64,000 nucleotides of DNA from Elusimicrobiota bacterium (GTDB taxonomy: Bacteria; Elusimicrobiota; Elusimicrobia; UBA1565), in contig JBAZVI010000002.1 of the NCBI GenBank assembly GCA_041660925.1, positions 372,001 through 436,000 of the forward strand. The letters run 5' to 3'. Both the position numbers and the translations under genes were made by a program. Under the pieces are notes generated by a model. The model did not search any database, had not been told where the DNA came from, and worked only from the letters and a program-made list of their open reading frames with translations. Numbering within the stretch: position 1 is the stretch's first letter; every line of letters starts with the position of its first letter. This document shows positions 33,974-45,200 of this stretch, piece after piece.

Positions 33974-34605
33974 ACGCCGCCGCGGCGCTGCTCTCCCTCT
34001 TCCTGCCCGCGGCCTCTTTCGCCGCGCCCCCGACGAAGGCGCCCGTGCGGGCCGGGACGACGGCCCCGCAGAAGAAGCCGGCCGACCCGAAGGACGGGGA
34101 GCGGCTCGCCGCGCAGGCCGACGCCCTGCGCGCGCAGGGCCGCGACAAGGACGCCATCGCGGTCTACATCCGCGCGCTCGAGGTCTACGACGAGGTCCTT
34201 GCGCCCGACGACCTGCGTCTGGCGGAGGCGCTCGACGGTCTCTCGCGCAGTCTGGCCTCGCAGGGGCTCTACGAGGACGCCGAGAAGATGGGGCTCAAGT
34301 CCGCGCGCATCATCGCCACGGTCAAAGGTCCCCGCGTCCTCGAGGTCGCCTATGCCGCGGAGCGGCTCGCAAGGATCAGCGCTCTGGACCGCAAGCTGGC
34401 GCAGTCCATCGCCTACTACGAGCAGGCCCTCTCCATCGAGGGAGAGACCTGGGGGCCGGACAGCCCCCGTCTCTCCGGCCTGCTCGAGGAGTACCTCGGC
34501 ATCCTCCGCCGCACCCCCCGCAAAGCCGACATCGCCCGCATCGAGGGTCGCCTCGCGTCCCTCAAAAGCCGGGAATCCCAGAAAGATTCCCGGCCTCGGA
34601 AATAA
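33970..34605 (+). CDS. Exported TPR-repeat protein
   Basis: 211 residues; the ATG overlaps the previous stop (ATGA). A signal peptide (AAAALLSLFLPAASFAAP) and a basic/proline linker precede TPR-like helices: ERLAAQADALRAQGRDKDAIAVYIRALEVYDE, LAEALDGLSRSLASQGLYEDAEKMGLKSARI, SIAYYEQALSIEGETWGPDSP. TPRs mediate protein contacts. The last residues (KSRESQKDSRPRK) are encoded by a palindromic hairpin. Confidence 0.78.
   Translation: MNAAAALLSLFLPAASFAAPPTKAPVRAGTTAPQKKPADPKDGERLAAQADALRAQGRDKDAIAVYIRALEVYDEVLAPDDLRLAEALDGLSRSLASQGLYEDAEKMGLKSARIIATVKGPRVLEVAYAAERLARISALDRKLAQSIAYYEQALSIEGETWGPDSPRLSGLLEEYLGILRRTPRKADIARIEGRLASLKSRESQKDSRPRK
34568..34594. repeat. GGGAATC palindrome inside the 3' end of the TPR gene
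   Basis: GCCGGGAATC (34568-34577), 7-nt loop, GATTCCCGGC (34585-34594): a perfect 10-bp hairpin that encodes RESQKDSR at the protein C-terminus. Probable terminator or dispersed palindromic element. Confidence 0.7.
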
Positions 34606-34625
34606 GCGACTCCGGGATCTTATCC

Positions 34626-35807
34626 TTACGCGCGGGAATCCCTGAGGGATTCCCGACCCCACATCAGGAAGAGAACGGCGGAGAGGCCGGCGCCGGCGGC
34701 TCCCATGAGGAACGGCGCGGCCGGGGATACATGGGTCCATAAGAGGCCCGCGGAGGCGCTCGCCCCGAACGCCAGAAGGCCGCCGGCGCCCTGAAAGACC
34801 CCCATCGCCGAGGCCCTCGTCTCCGAGGGAGTGAGGTCGGCGACGAACGCCTTGCCGACTCCTTCGGTCAGGGCCCCGTAGAGCCCGTAGAGCATCCAGA
34901 ACGACCAGAGGGCCGCGCGCGAGTGCGTCAGCGCGAAGCCCAGATAGACCGCGGCGAAGACCGCGAGCCCCAGAGCGAGCGTCTTCGGCCGGCCGAGGCG
35001 GTCGGAGAGCCGCCCGGCGGGCGCCGCGAGAAGGGCGTAGACGACGTTGTAGGCGACGTAGGCGAGGAGAACCTCCTCCGTGCCGAAGCCGCCCCCCTTC
35101 ATGCGCAGCAGCAGGAAGACGTCGCTGCTGTTGCAGAGGGCGAAGAGCCCGTACACGGCGAGGAAGCGCTTGAAGCCCGGGGAGAGCGCAGCGAGCGCCC
35201 CGCTCGCTCTCGGAGAGGCGTCTTCGGCGCGGAGCGCCGGAGGCGTCTCGCGGACGAAGGCGGCAAGGACCAGCACGCCGAGAGCGCCGGGGATGAAAGC
35301 GGTGAAGAAGAGCCCCCGATAGCTCATGCCCCAGAAGTGCATGAGCGCGAGCGCGAGCAGGGGGCCGAGGGCGGCGCCGGCGGTGTCCATCGCCCGGTGG
35401 AAGCCGAAGGCCAGGCCGCGATGCTCCGCGTCGCAGGCGTCGGCGATCAGCGCGTCTCTCGGGCCGACCCGGATGCCCTTGCCGACGCGGTCGACGAAGC
35501 GCGTGAAGAGCACGCAGGTCCAGGCCGTCGCGAGGGCCATGAGCGGCTTGCTCAGGGCCGAGAGCCCGTAGCCGGTCAGGACGAAGAGCTTGCGGCGCCG
35601 CCAACGGTCCGAGAGCCGGCCGCCCGCGATCTTCAGAACGCTCGCCGTGGCCTCGGCCGTCCCCTCGATGAGGCCGACCACCGCCATCGGCGCGCCGAGC
35701 TCGCTCGTCAGGAAGATCGGCACGATCGGGTAGAGCATCTCGCTGGAGATGTCGGTGAGACCGCTCACGATGCCCAGCGCCCAGACGTTCCGACCCACGC
35801 CTTTCAT
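34626..35807 (-). CDS. MFS transporter
   Basis: 393 residues with about 12 membrane segments. MFS signatures are present: GGRLSDRWRRRKLFVLTGY (the G-x-L-x-D-R-x-G-R-R-like loop 2-3 motif) and GRLSDRLGRPKTLALG (loop 8-9 repeat). FTRFVDRVGKGIRVGPRDALIAD resembles a subgroup of uncharacterised bacterial MFS proteins. Substrate unknown. The last residues (RESLRDSRA) are encoded by a GGGAATCCC palindrome. The start lies 6 nt after a TACACT -10 element that overlaps the divergent promoter. Confidence 0.88.
   Translation of the reverse strand: MKGVGRNVWALGIVSGLTDISSEMLYPIVPIFLTSELGAPMAVVGLIEGTAEATASVLKIAGGRLSDRWRRRKLFVLTGYGLSALSKPLMALATAWTCVLFTRFVDRVGKGIRVGPRDALIADACDAEHRGLAFGFHRAMDTAGAALGPLLALALMHFWGMSYRGLFFTAFIPGALGVLVLAAFVRETPPALRAEDASPRASGALAALSPGFKRFLAVYGLFALCNSSDVFLLLRMKGGGFGTEEVLLAYVAYNVVYALLAAPAGRLSDRLGRPKTLALGLAVFAAVYLGFALTHSRAALWSFWMLYGLYGALTEGVGKAFVADLTPSETRASAMGVFQGAGGLLAFGASASAGLLWTHVSPAAPFLMGAAGAGLSAVLFLMWGRESLRDSRA
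34633..34655. repeat. GGGAATCCC palindrome inside the 3' end of the MFS gene
   Basis: CGGGAATCCC, loop TGA, GGGATTCCCG: a perfect 10-bp stem encoding RESLRDSR at the MFS C-terminus. With 34568-34594 it forms a double hairpin between the convergent genes. Confidence 0.7.
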
Positions 35808-35813
35808 CGCGAA

Positions 35814-35823
35814 AGTGTATCAT
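35814..35823. promoter_or_regulatory. Overlapping divergent -10 elements, both TSSs at ATGs
   Basis: Minus strand TACACT (complement of 35814-35819) and plus strand TATCAT (35818-35823) overlap by 2 bp. Each is exactly 6 nt from its ATG (35807 minus, 35830 plus). The whole intergenic region is 22 bp. Confidence 0.7.
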
Positions 35824-35829
35824 ACGGGA

Positions 35830-36180
35830 ATGCAGCGGCTCGAACTGCTCGTCTCCCTGCTGTTCCTCTCCTGCTGGGCCTTCTCCGGCGTCCTGGGGCT
35901 GCTCCTGCTCGCCCGCGGCCGCCGGGAGTTCCCCTGCGCGCTCTGGGCCTGGGCCGCCGGCCTGCTCATCCTGCCTCCCTGGACCCTGGCGCTCTATCTC
36001 GCGTCCGTGCGCCGGCGCCGGGACCTCGCCCTGGCGGCCTTCACGCTCCTCTTCGCGCTCCCCATGGCCCTCTCCCGCTGGACCTCCGCCCGACGGAGCA
36101 GTCACACCGAGAACCTCATCGTCGGACGCGAAGTGCTCGGCCCGGGGCTCCCTGCCGGGGATCCCGTCTCTATTAAATAA
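35830..36180 (+). CDS. Small membrane protein (hypothetical)
   Basis: 116 residues with three hydrophobic segments (LLVSLLFLSCWAFSGVLGLLLLA, CALWAWAAGLLILPPWTLALYL, LALAAFTLLFALPMAL) separated by short Arg-rich turns, and a polar C-terminal tail. No family recognised. The ATG lies exactly 6 nt after TATCAT, so translation must start on a leaderless mRNA. Divergent from the MFS gene, with only 22 bp between the two start codons. Confidence 0.65.
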   Translation: MQRLELLVSLLFLSCWAFSGVLGLLLLARGRREFPCALWAWAAGLLILPPWTLALYLASVRRRRDLALAAFTLLFALPMALSRWTSARRSSHTENLIVGREVLGPGLPAGDPVSIK

Positions 36181-36257
36181 GGCGCTGTACCCGGTTCTCC
36201 CCAACCGGTGAGGACCTCCCGTCGGGGAGGCCCCCCTCTTCCGTAACAATTAGGGCA

Positions 36258-36286
36258 TTGAATACTTCTCTCCCCGGCCCTACACT
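36258..36286 (+). promoter_or_regulatory. Sigma70 promoter of the giant subtilase gene
   Basis: TTGAAT (36258-36263), 17-bp spacer, TACACT (36281-36286), then exactly 6 nt and ATG (36293). A complete promoter predicting a leaderless 10-kb mRNA. Confidence 0.8.
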
Positions 36287-36292
36287 TTGCCT

Positions 36293-39200
36293 ATGTTCCC
36301 GTACGCGCGCGCCCGCACGCGTGTTTCCCTTCTGATACCCCTCCTCGGGCTTCTCCTCCTGCCCTACGCCGCCGCCCCCGCGGCCGCCGCGCCCCGCAAG
36401 GGCGACGCCACCCTCCACTTCCTGAAGGGCGCGAACAGGGAGCAGCGCCGCGCGCTGCGGAAGCTCTTCTCCCTCGACCCCGACGCCGCGACCCCTACGG
36501 TGGACGTGCTCATCCGCCTGCGCGGGGGCGCCCGCCGCAAATCGGACCTGCAGCGTTCGCATGGCCGCATGCGCTTCCACAGCGAGACCGAGGCACGCGG
36601 GCACGAGGACCGCATCGTGACGGCGACCCTCCCCATGGACCTCCTCGACGAGCTCGAGAACGACCCCGACGTCGCGGCCATCGAGCCCAGCGTCTTCCTC
36701 GAGCCGATGATGGACGTCGTCAAGACCAGTTGGACCTACGGCTCCTACACCATGGGCGTCATGCAGAGCACCCGGGAGGTCAACGGAGTGGACGGCACCG
36801 GCGTCGTCGTCGGGATCGTCGACACCGGCATCGACTGGTCGCACAAGGACTTCTACGTCGACGGCACGCATGCCTCGCGCATCCAGTACATCTGGGACCA
36901 GACCGACGCGGTCGGCCCCAACCCGAGCGGCTACGCCTACGGTTCGGAGTGGACGAAAGCCAACATCGACGCCGCGCTGACGAGCGGCTACTACCCCCCC
37001 AACGGCGTGCGGGAGGCGGACACCAACGGGCACGGGACCCATGTGAGCGGCACCATCGCCGGAGACGGGACGGACACCAACGGCAACGAGCCCGCCGGGA
37101 CCTACACCGGCATGGCCCCGGGGGCGGACATCATCATGGTGAAGTCCAACCTCGGTTCCTCGCAGGTCGCAGACGGAGTCAACTACATCGTGGCCCGCGC
37201 CCGCAGCCTCGGGAAGCGATGCGTCATCAACCTCAGCCTCGGAGGGCAGTACGGACCCCACGACGGCACAGGCGCCCTCGACATGGCCGTGGCCTCGGTC
37301 GGCGCGAGCACCCCGGTCGTCGTCGCGATGGGCAACGACCACAACAAGAACACCCACGCCCTGCTCAACTTCAGCGCGACGGCCTCGACGACCGTCACCG
37401 TCTCCCTCTCGGCCGGCGCGAGCTTCGACTACTACCAGTTCTGGCATCCCAACGGCGACGCCTACAGCATCGAAGTCTCGCTCACCGGCGTGCCGGGCAG
37501 CATCATCGCGACCGCGGGGACGAACACCACCAGCACCCTCGGCTCGACGAGCATCGCGATCTACAACGCGACCAACTCCGGGCACCCCGTCAACGACAAG
37601 TCCATCATCGTCCAGCTCTCCCAGAACCCGAGCATCACCCCGACCGGGGCGACCTTCGTCTTCACCCGTACGGCCTCGGGAGCCACGGGGAGGGTCGACG
37701 GCTTCTCGACGAACACCTCGAGCTTCACCTCTCATCGGGACTACGTGATGGACATCGCGGAGCCGGCCACGGCGAACAACGTCATCGCGGTCGGCGCATA
37801 CCGGACGAAGCGCTGCTGGCGTGCGCAGGACGGCGCGACCTACTGCTACAACGGCTACACGGCGAGCGATCTCGGGCTCATGGCCGACTTCAGCAGCGTG
37901 GGTCCCACCCGCGACGGCCGCATGAAGCCGCTGATCAGCGCCCCGGGCTACGGTCTCGTCGCCTCCCTGTCGACGACGACCTACACCGCCTCCAACACCT
38001 GGGTGAGCTACGACCGCCGCCACCGCGACATGCAGGGCACGAGCATGGCGACCCCGGTGGTGGTGGGTGCGGTGGCGCTCGTGCTCCAGGCGAACCCGGC
38101 CATCACCGTCGCCGAGATCAAGACCCTCCTCCAAGGGACCGCCCGCGCCGACGCGGCCGTGGGCTCGGCCCCCAACAACGTCTGGGGCTATGGGAAGCTC
38201 CTCGGAACGCCTCCCCCCAACGGCCTCCCCACGATGGACGGGGCCGCCACGACGGCGGGACTGACGAACATCAACTGGTACTGGCTCGCCAACGTCACCA
38301 ACCACACGTACTCGCGCGTGCGCCGCGCATCCGACGACGCCGACCTCTCGGGCACGCTGGGCTACACGATCGGCAGCTGGAACCAGACGGGGCTGACTCA
38401 GAATACGCAGTACTCCGTCTACGTCCAGCACGCGAACACCGCGCAGACCCGCGCCGCAGCGCCTCTGACGAAGTGGACGCTGGCCGCGGCACCGACGAGT
38501 TCCGCGCCCTCCGGCATCACGGACCACGCCGTCACCTGCAACTGGGGCGTCAGCGGCAATCCCGGCGGCACGGAGTACTACCTCGAGGCGGCGACCGACG
38601 CGGGCTTCACGACCGACCTCGTGAACTCGGGATGGGTCACCGGCAACAGCGCCACCTTCACCGGACTCCTCGCCGCGCACCTCTATTACTTCCGGATCAC
38701 GGGCCGCAACGGCGCCGGAGTCCCCACCTCGACGGTGAACCTGCCCACCGCGAACACGATCGGGACCTACACCGCTCCTCCGACGGCGATCACCTACACC
38801 TCCGTCAGCGACAACGCGGCGACACTGACCTGGTCGCTCGAGAACCTCGCGGAGACCCCGCTCATGGTCCTCTCGCGGGCCGCGGACTTCGCGACCACCG
38901 TCTCTTCGGGCACCGGGGCTGTCGGCCAGCAGACCGTGACCTACAACTCCCTCTCTCCGAACGCGACCTACTATTTCAAAGTGAAGGTCTCCACCGCCTC
39001 CGACGAGAACTTCAGCGCGGTCTACACGACCGTCACCCGCGCGCTCCCCCCCGCCTCCGCGGGCTCCGTCGCGCTGGGAATCAGTTCGGTCGCGGCTTCC
39101 TGGTCGGACAACGGGAACCCCGCCGGCACCGAGTACTACGCGGAGCGCGCCACGGACGCGGGCTTCACCGCGAATCTGGGGAACTCGGGCTGGACGACGG

Positions 39201-42200
39201 CGCTCTCCTGCGACTTCATCGGCCTTTCGGCGAACGTCCCGTACTACCTCCGCGTCCGGGCGCGAAACGCGGCGCGCACCGCGACCGCACCGACCTCGCT
39301 GCCGACACGCGCCACGCTCGCGTACCCGCCGAGCTCCGCCGAACCGAGCGGGGTGGGCCCGAACGGCGCGAGCGCGAACTGGCTCGCCAACGGGAACCCC
39401 GGCGGGACGCAATACAACGCGGAGAGCGCGCTCGACCCCGGCTTCAACACCGGCCTTGCGAACACGGGCTGGCTCGCCGCGCTCACCGGGGCGTTCGGCT
39501 CACTGATCCCGAACACCCCGTACTATTTCCGGGTCAAGGCCCGCAACGCCGACTCCGTCGAGAGCGAAGGGACGCTGCTCCCCAGCACCGTGACCCTGGC
39601 CGCCGTCCCGCTCGCCGGGGCGACGGTCATCGACGAGTCCTCCGTCACGGTGAACTGGAGCGCGAACGGGAACCCGGCCGGCACCGAATACTACGCCGAG
39701 CTGGCCACGGACCAAGCCTTCACCGAGAACCTCTACGACTCGGATCCCCAACCCGACCTATTCTGCGCCTTCGACGGGCTCCCGCCGAACACCACCTTCT
39801 ACTTCCGCGTCCGCGCGCGCAACTCCGCCGGGAGCATCACCGCGCCCGCCGACCTCCCCCTCGGGGTCACTCCCGTGCAGCCGCCGGCTCCGCTCACGCC
39901 CTGGGTCTTCATCACCTCGGTCACCGCGTCCTGGGACCCCCTGGACAACCCCCCCGGCACCGAGTTCTTCGCGGAGTGCGCCAGCGACGCCGAATTCACG
40001 CAGGACCTCCAGAACTCGGGGATCATCACCTCCGACAACTACACCTTCGAAGGGCTCGACCCCGACCGGCAGTACTTCTTCCGCGTCGGCGGGCGAAACT
40101 GGAGCGGGCGGACGTTCGAAGGGGTCGAGCTTCCGAGCGTCTACACGCTCCCCAACCAGCCGACCCCCCTGCCGCTCGACGGAGTCACCGAGTCCGAGGT
40201 CGTCGCGCACTGGGGCACGGCAGGGAACGCGCCGACGACCGAGTACCTGGCGGAGACCCTCTCGGGGGTGGGGGCCTTCGCGTCCTCCGGCTGGGTCGCC
40301 GCCCCGAGCTTCCACTTCACGGGCCTCGTCCCGAACTCGACCCAGTACTTCCAGGTCCGCGTCCGCAACACGGCGGCCCTGGAGGGCGAGCCGGTGGTCC
40401 TCGGCAGCACGGTCACCCTCGCCCTCGCGCCGCTCGCGCAGGCGCCCGACGTGTTCGCGACCTCGATGACCGTTCGCTGGGGCGACAACGGGAACGCCGC
40501 CGGCACCGAATACTTCGCCGAACGCGCGACGGACGCCGGCTTCACGACCGGGCTCGCGGACTCCGGCTGGGTCGCGGCGCTCTCCCAGGACTTCGCCGGG
40601 CTCGCCCCGAACGCCACCTATTACCTGAGGGTCCGGGCCCGCAACGCCGCGCGCTCGCCCACCGCCGTCGTCGACCTCCCCCGCGCCCTGACGCGCGCGC
40701 AGGACCCGACGCCTCTCGCCCTCTCGGGGATCGGCACGACGGCCATCACCGCGAACTGGGGCGGCGGCGCCAACCCCGCCGGAACCGAGTACCTCGCCGA
40801 ACGCGCGCTCGACGCGGGCTTCGGCGACGGTCTGTCCGACTCGGGCTGGACGACCGCGACCTCCTTCGCCTTCGGGACGCTCTCCGTGAACACCACCTAT
40901 CACTTCCGCGTCCGTTCCCGGAACTCGGAGAGGACCTCCGGGGATCCGGTCTCCCTCGCCGCCGTCTCGACGCTCGCCAACGCGCCGGACTCGGCTGCGC
41001 CTTCCGTCTACGGGACGTCGACGACGGTCCGCTGGGGGGCCAACGGGAACCCCGACGGCACCGAATACTACGCCGAGCGGGCCACGGACCTGGGCTACAC
41101 CGCGGGTCTCGGGAATTCCGGGTGGACGACGGCGCTGACCTTCGACTTCACGGGTTTGACGCCGAACACCCTCTACCATCTGCGCGTCCGCTCCCGCAGC
41201 CGCAGCGGGACGGCGGGGACTCCGACGGACCTCTCCGACATCCTGAGCGCCTCCCAACCCCCGGCCCCCGGCGCTCCCAGCGCCATCGGCGCGGCCGCGG
41301 TGACCGCGAACTGGAGCGACAACGGGAACCCGGGAGGGACCGAGTACTACGCGGAGCGTTCGCTCGACGCGGGCTTCACGACCGGCCTCGCGAACTCAGG
41401 CTGGACGACCTCGACGAACCACCCCTTTGCCGGGCTCTCGGTGAACACTCCTTATTACTTCCGCGTCCGCTCCCGGAACTCCGCCCTCCTCGAGATGGGT
41501 CCGATCGCCCTCCCCGGCACCTCCACGCTCGCCAACCCCCCGGTCTCGGCGGCCCCCTCCGGGATCACGGGCGACGCGATCGTCGCGAACTGGACCCCGA
41601 ACGGGAACCCCTCGGACACGGAATACTACGTCGAGCGGGCGCGCGACGCGGGCTTCACGACCGACCACCAGAACTCGGGCTGGGTCGCGGCCAACAGCTA
41701 CGCCTTCACCGGGCTCCAGCAGAACACCCAGTACTTCTTCCAGGTCACGGGCCGCAGCAAGAGCGGCACGACCACCGCCGCCGTCGGGCTCCCCTCCGCC
41801 ACGACGCTCGACCCGACGACGCCGCCCCCCGCGAACATCCGCTACTCGGCGGTCGGCTCCGCCTCGGCCGCGCTGGCGTGGGACCTCGCCTACCCCGCGC
41901 AGAGTCCGTTGATGGTCTTCGCCGCGGACCCCGCGTTCGCGTCCCCCCTCTCGTCGGCCACCGGCTCCGCCGGGCAGACGACGACGAGCTTCTCGTCTCT
42001 TACGCCCGACACGACCTACTTCTTCAAGGTGAAGGTCTCCACCGCCGAGGACCTCTGCTACAGCGGCGCCTATTCGACCCATACCCTCGCCGTCGCTCCG
42101 CTCGCGGCGCTCCCGACCGCCGTCACGGAGAGCTCGGTCACGGCGAATTGGACGGGCAACGGCAACCCGGCCTGGACCGAGTACTCCGCCGAGCGGGCGC

Positions 42201-45200
42201 TCGACGCCGGCTTCGTCGACGGGCTCATGAGCTACGGCTGGTTCGTCGCCTCCTCGCAGAAGTTCTCGGGCCTCCTGCCGAACACGGCGTACTACTTCCG
42301 GGTCCGGGCGAGGAACGTCTCGCGCACCTCGACCGCGCCGACGGCCCTTGCGAGCACGGTGACCTTCGCGAACCCGCCCGTCTCCTCCGAGCCCTCGAGC
42401 GTGAGCTCCTTCTCCGTGAGCGCCCTTTGGGGCAACAACGGGAACCCGGCGGGCACGGAGTACTACGCCGAGCGGGCGCTCGACTCCGGCTTCACGACCG
42501 ACCTGGGCGCCTCCGGCTGGACGAGCGCGCTCGGCGCCGACCTGGGGGGTCTCGCCTGCTCCACGACCTACTATTTCCGGGTCCGGGCGAGGAACTCCGG
42601 CGGGACGCCGACCGCCTACACCGCGCTCCCCTGGAAGCTCACCCTCCCCGCGGACACCCGCCCGCCCTCGAACATCGCCTTCAGCGGCCTGACGACCACG
42701 GCGCTTACGGCGGGGTGGACGCTGGAGAACTCGAACCAGACCCCGCTGCTGGCGCTCTCCGCCGTGTCCGATTTCTCGACGACGGTCTCCTCCGCCCTCG
42801 GGAGCGTCGGGCAGAGCGCCGCGACCTACCTCACGCTGAGCCCCAACACGACCTACTGGTTCAAGCTCAAGGTCTCGACCGCCTCCGACGCGTTCTACAG
42901 CCCCGTGGTCTCCACGATCACCCTCGCGGGCGTCCCGGCGAGCGCCGCCCCCTCGGGGGTGAGCGCGAACGCCGTCACCGCGAACTGGCTCGCCAACGGC
43001 AACCCGGCCGGCACGGAATACTACGCGGAGGCGGCGTCCGACGCCGGCTTCACCTCGGGAGTCACGGGCTCGGGCTGGACCTCCGCCCTCGGCTACGCGT
43101 TCAGCGGGTTCACGCCCAACAGCGCACGCTATTTCCGCGTGCGCGCACGCAACGCGTCGAAGGCCTCCACCGCGACGACCGCGCTGCCCGGTGTGACGAC
43201 GCTGCCGGACGTCCCGGGCTCCGCGTCGCCCGTGAGCGTGGCCTCCATGAGCGTCGTCGTCGCCTGGACCGCGAACGCGAACCCCGGCGGCACCGAATAC
43301 CTGGCCGAGCGCGCGACCAACCCCGGCTTCACGACCGGCCTGGCGGATTCCGGCTGGACCACGGCGCTCCTCTGGTCGTTCTCGGGGCTGACCCCCAACA
43401 CTCTCTATTACTTCCGCGTCCGCGCCCGGAACGCCGCCGCGGCCGAGTCGGCCGTCGTCTCCCTGCCATCCGCGACGACCATGCCGCCCGAGTCTCCCGC
43501 CCCGACCTCCATCGCCTTCTCGGGCATCGGACCGACCTCTCTGACGGCATCCTGGGTCCTCGAAAGCCTCAACGAGAGTCCGCTCATGGCCCTCTCGGTG
43601 AACTCCTCGTTCTTCCCCACCGTCTCATCGGGGACCGGCGGAGTCGGGCAGCAGAGCGTCTCGTACGCGTCGCTGGCCCCCAACACGACCTACTTCTTCA
43701 AGGTGAAGGTCTCCACCGCCGCCGACTACTATTACAGCGCGACCTACAGCACGATGACGCAGGCCCAGGTCCCGCTCTCCGCCGCCCCCTCGGGAGTCAC
43801 CTCCAGCGTCGTCGCCGCCAACTGGACCGCGAACGGGAACCCCCTCTCGACCCTGTTCTACGCGGAGCGCGCGACCGACCCCGCGTTCACGACGGGACTC
43901 GGGAACTCGGGCTGGACCTCGGCGTACACCTGCTCCTTCGGGACCCTCTCCCCGGACACGACCTATTACTTCCGCGCCCGCGCGCGGAACTTCGCGGGGA
44001 CGCCGACCTCCTGGACCGTCCTCCCGACGACCCAGACCCGCGTCAACGAGCCCGTCGCCGACGCGGCCACCGGGGTGGCCTCGGACTCCATCACCGTGAA
44101 CTGGCAGACCAACGGGAACCCGGAGTGGACGCGCTACTACGCCGAGCGGGCGACGAACGCCGGCTTCACGACGGGCCTCGGGAACTCCGGCTGGGTGGCG
44201 GCCTCCTCCTTCACCTTCGGCGGCCTCGCGGCGAACACGCCGCATTACTTCCGCGTCCGCGCCCGCAACGGCGCGGGGACGGAGTCCATCGTGGTCCCGA
44301 TGAACACCGTGGTCACGCTCACCTTCTCGCCGCTCTCCGCCGCGAGCGTCGTCGCCTCTCCCAGCGCCGTCACCGCCAACTGGCTCGCCAACGGGAACCC
44401 GGGCGGAACCTCCTATCTGGCCGAGGCCTCCCTCGACGCCGGCTTCACGAGCGTCGTCGCCGATTCCGGCTGGGTCGCCGCCTTGACCGCGGATTTCTCC
44501 TCGCTGTCTCCGGACACGCTCTACTACCTCCGGGTCCGCTCGCGCAACTCCGTCAGCGTGGCCGGGCCGGCGACCGCGCTGCCTTCGGCCCGGACCCTGG
44601 CCTTCGCACCCTCTCCTGCGTCCCCCTCGGGCGTCGGCGCCTACGCCTTCACGGCGAACTGGGGAGCCAACGGGAACCCCGCCGCGACGCAGTATTACGC
44701 GGAACGCGCGCTCGACGCGGGCTTCACGACCGGGGTCGCGGCCTCCGGGTGGGTCTCCGCGACGAGCTTCCCGTTCACCGGCCTCGCGGCCGCCACCGGG
44801 TATTTCGTCCGCGTCAAAGCCCGAAACGGCGCCGCGGTGGAGACGGCCTACACGGCGCTCCCCTCCGTGACGACCCTCCCGCCCTACACGCCGCCCCCCG
44901 GCGGGATCGGCTTCACGGCGGTCGGGAGCAACTCGCTCACGCTCTCCTGGACCCTCGGCAGTCTCGACGAAGCGCCCCTCATGGTCCTTTCCACGGACCC
45001 GTCCTTCGCGACGACCGTCTCCTCCGGGGCGGGCAGCGCCGGCCAGGAGACCGTCGCCTACGGCGCCCTGACCTCGAACACCCCCTACTACTTCAAGGTG
45101 AAGATCACGACCGCGGCCGACGTCTACTACAGCGCGGTCTACTCGACGGTCACGCTCGCCAGGGCTCCGGCCTCCGCGGCCGTGACGAGCGTCGCCGTCA

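Noticed and set aside
36287..36289. In-frame TTG as subtilase start
   Set aside because: It lies between the -10 element and the ATG at the predicted +1, so it should be absent from the mRNA.
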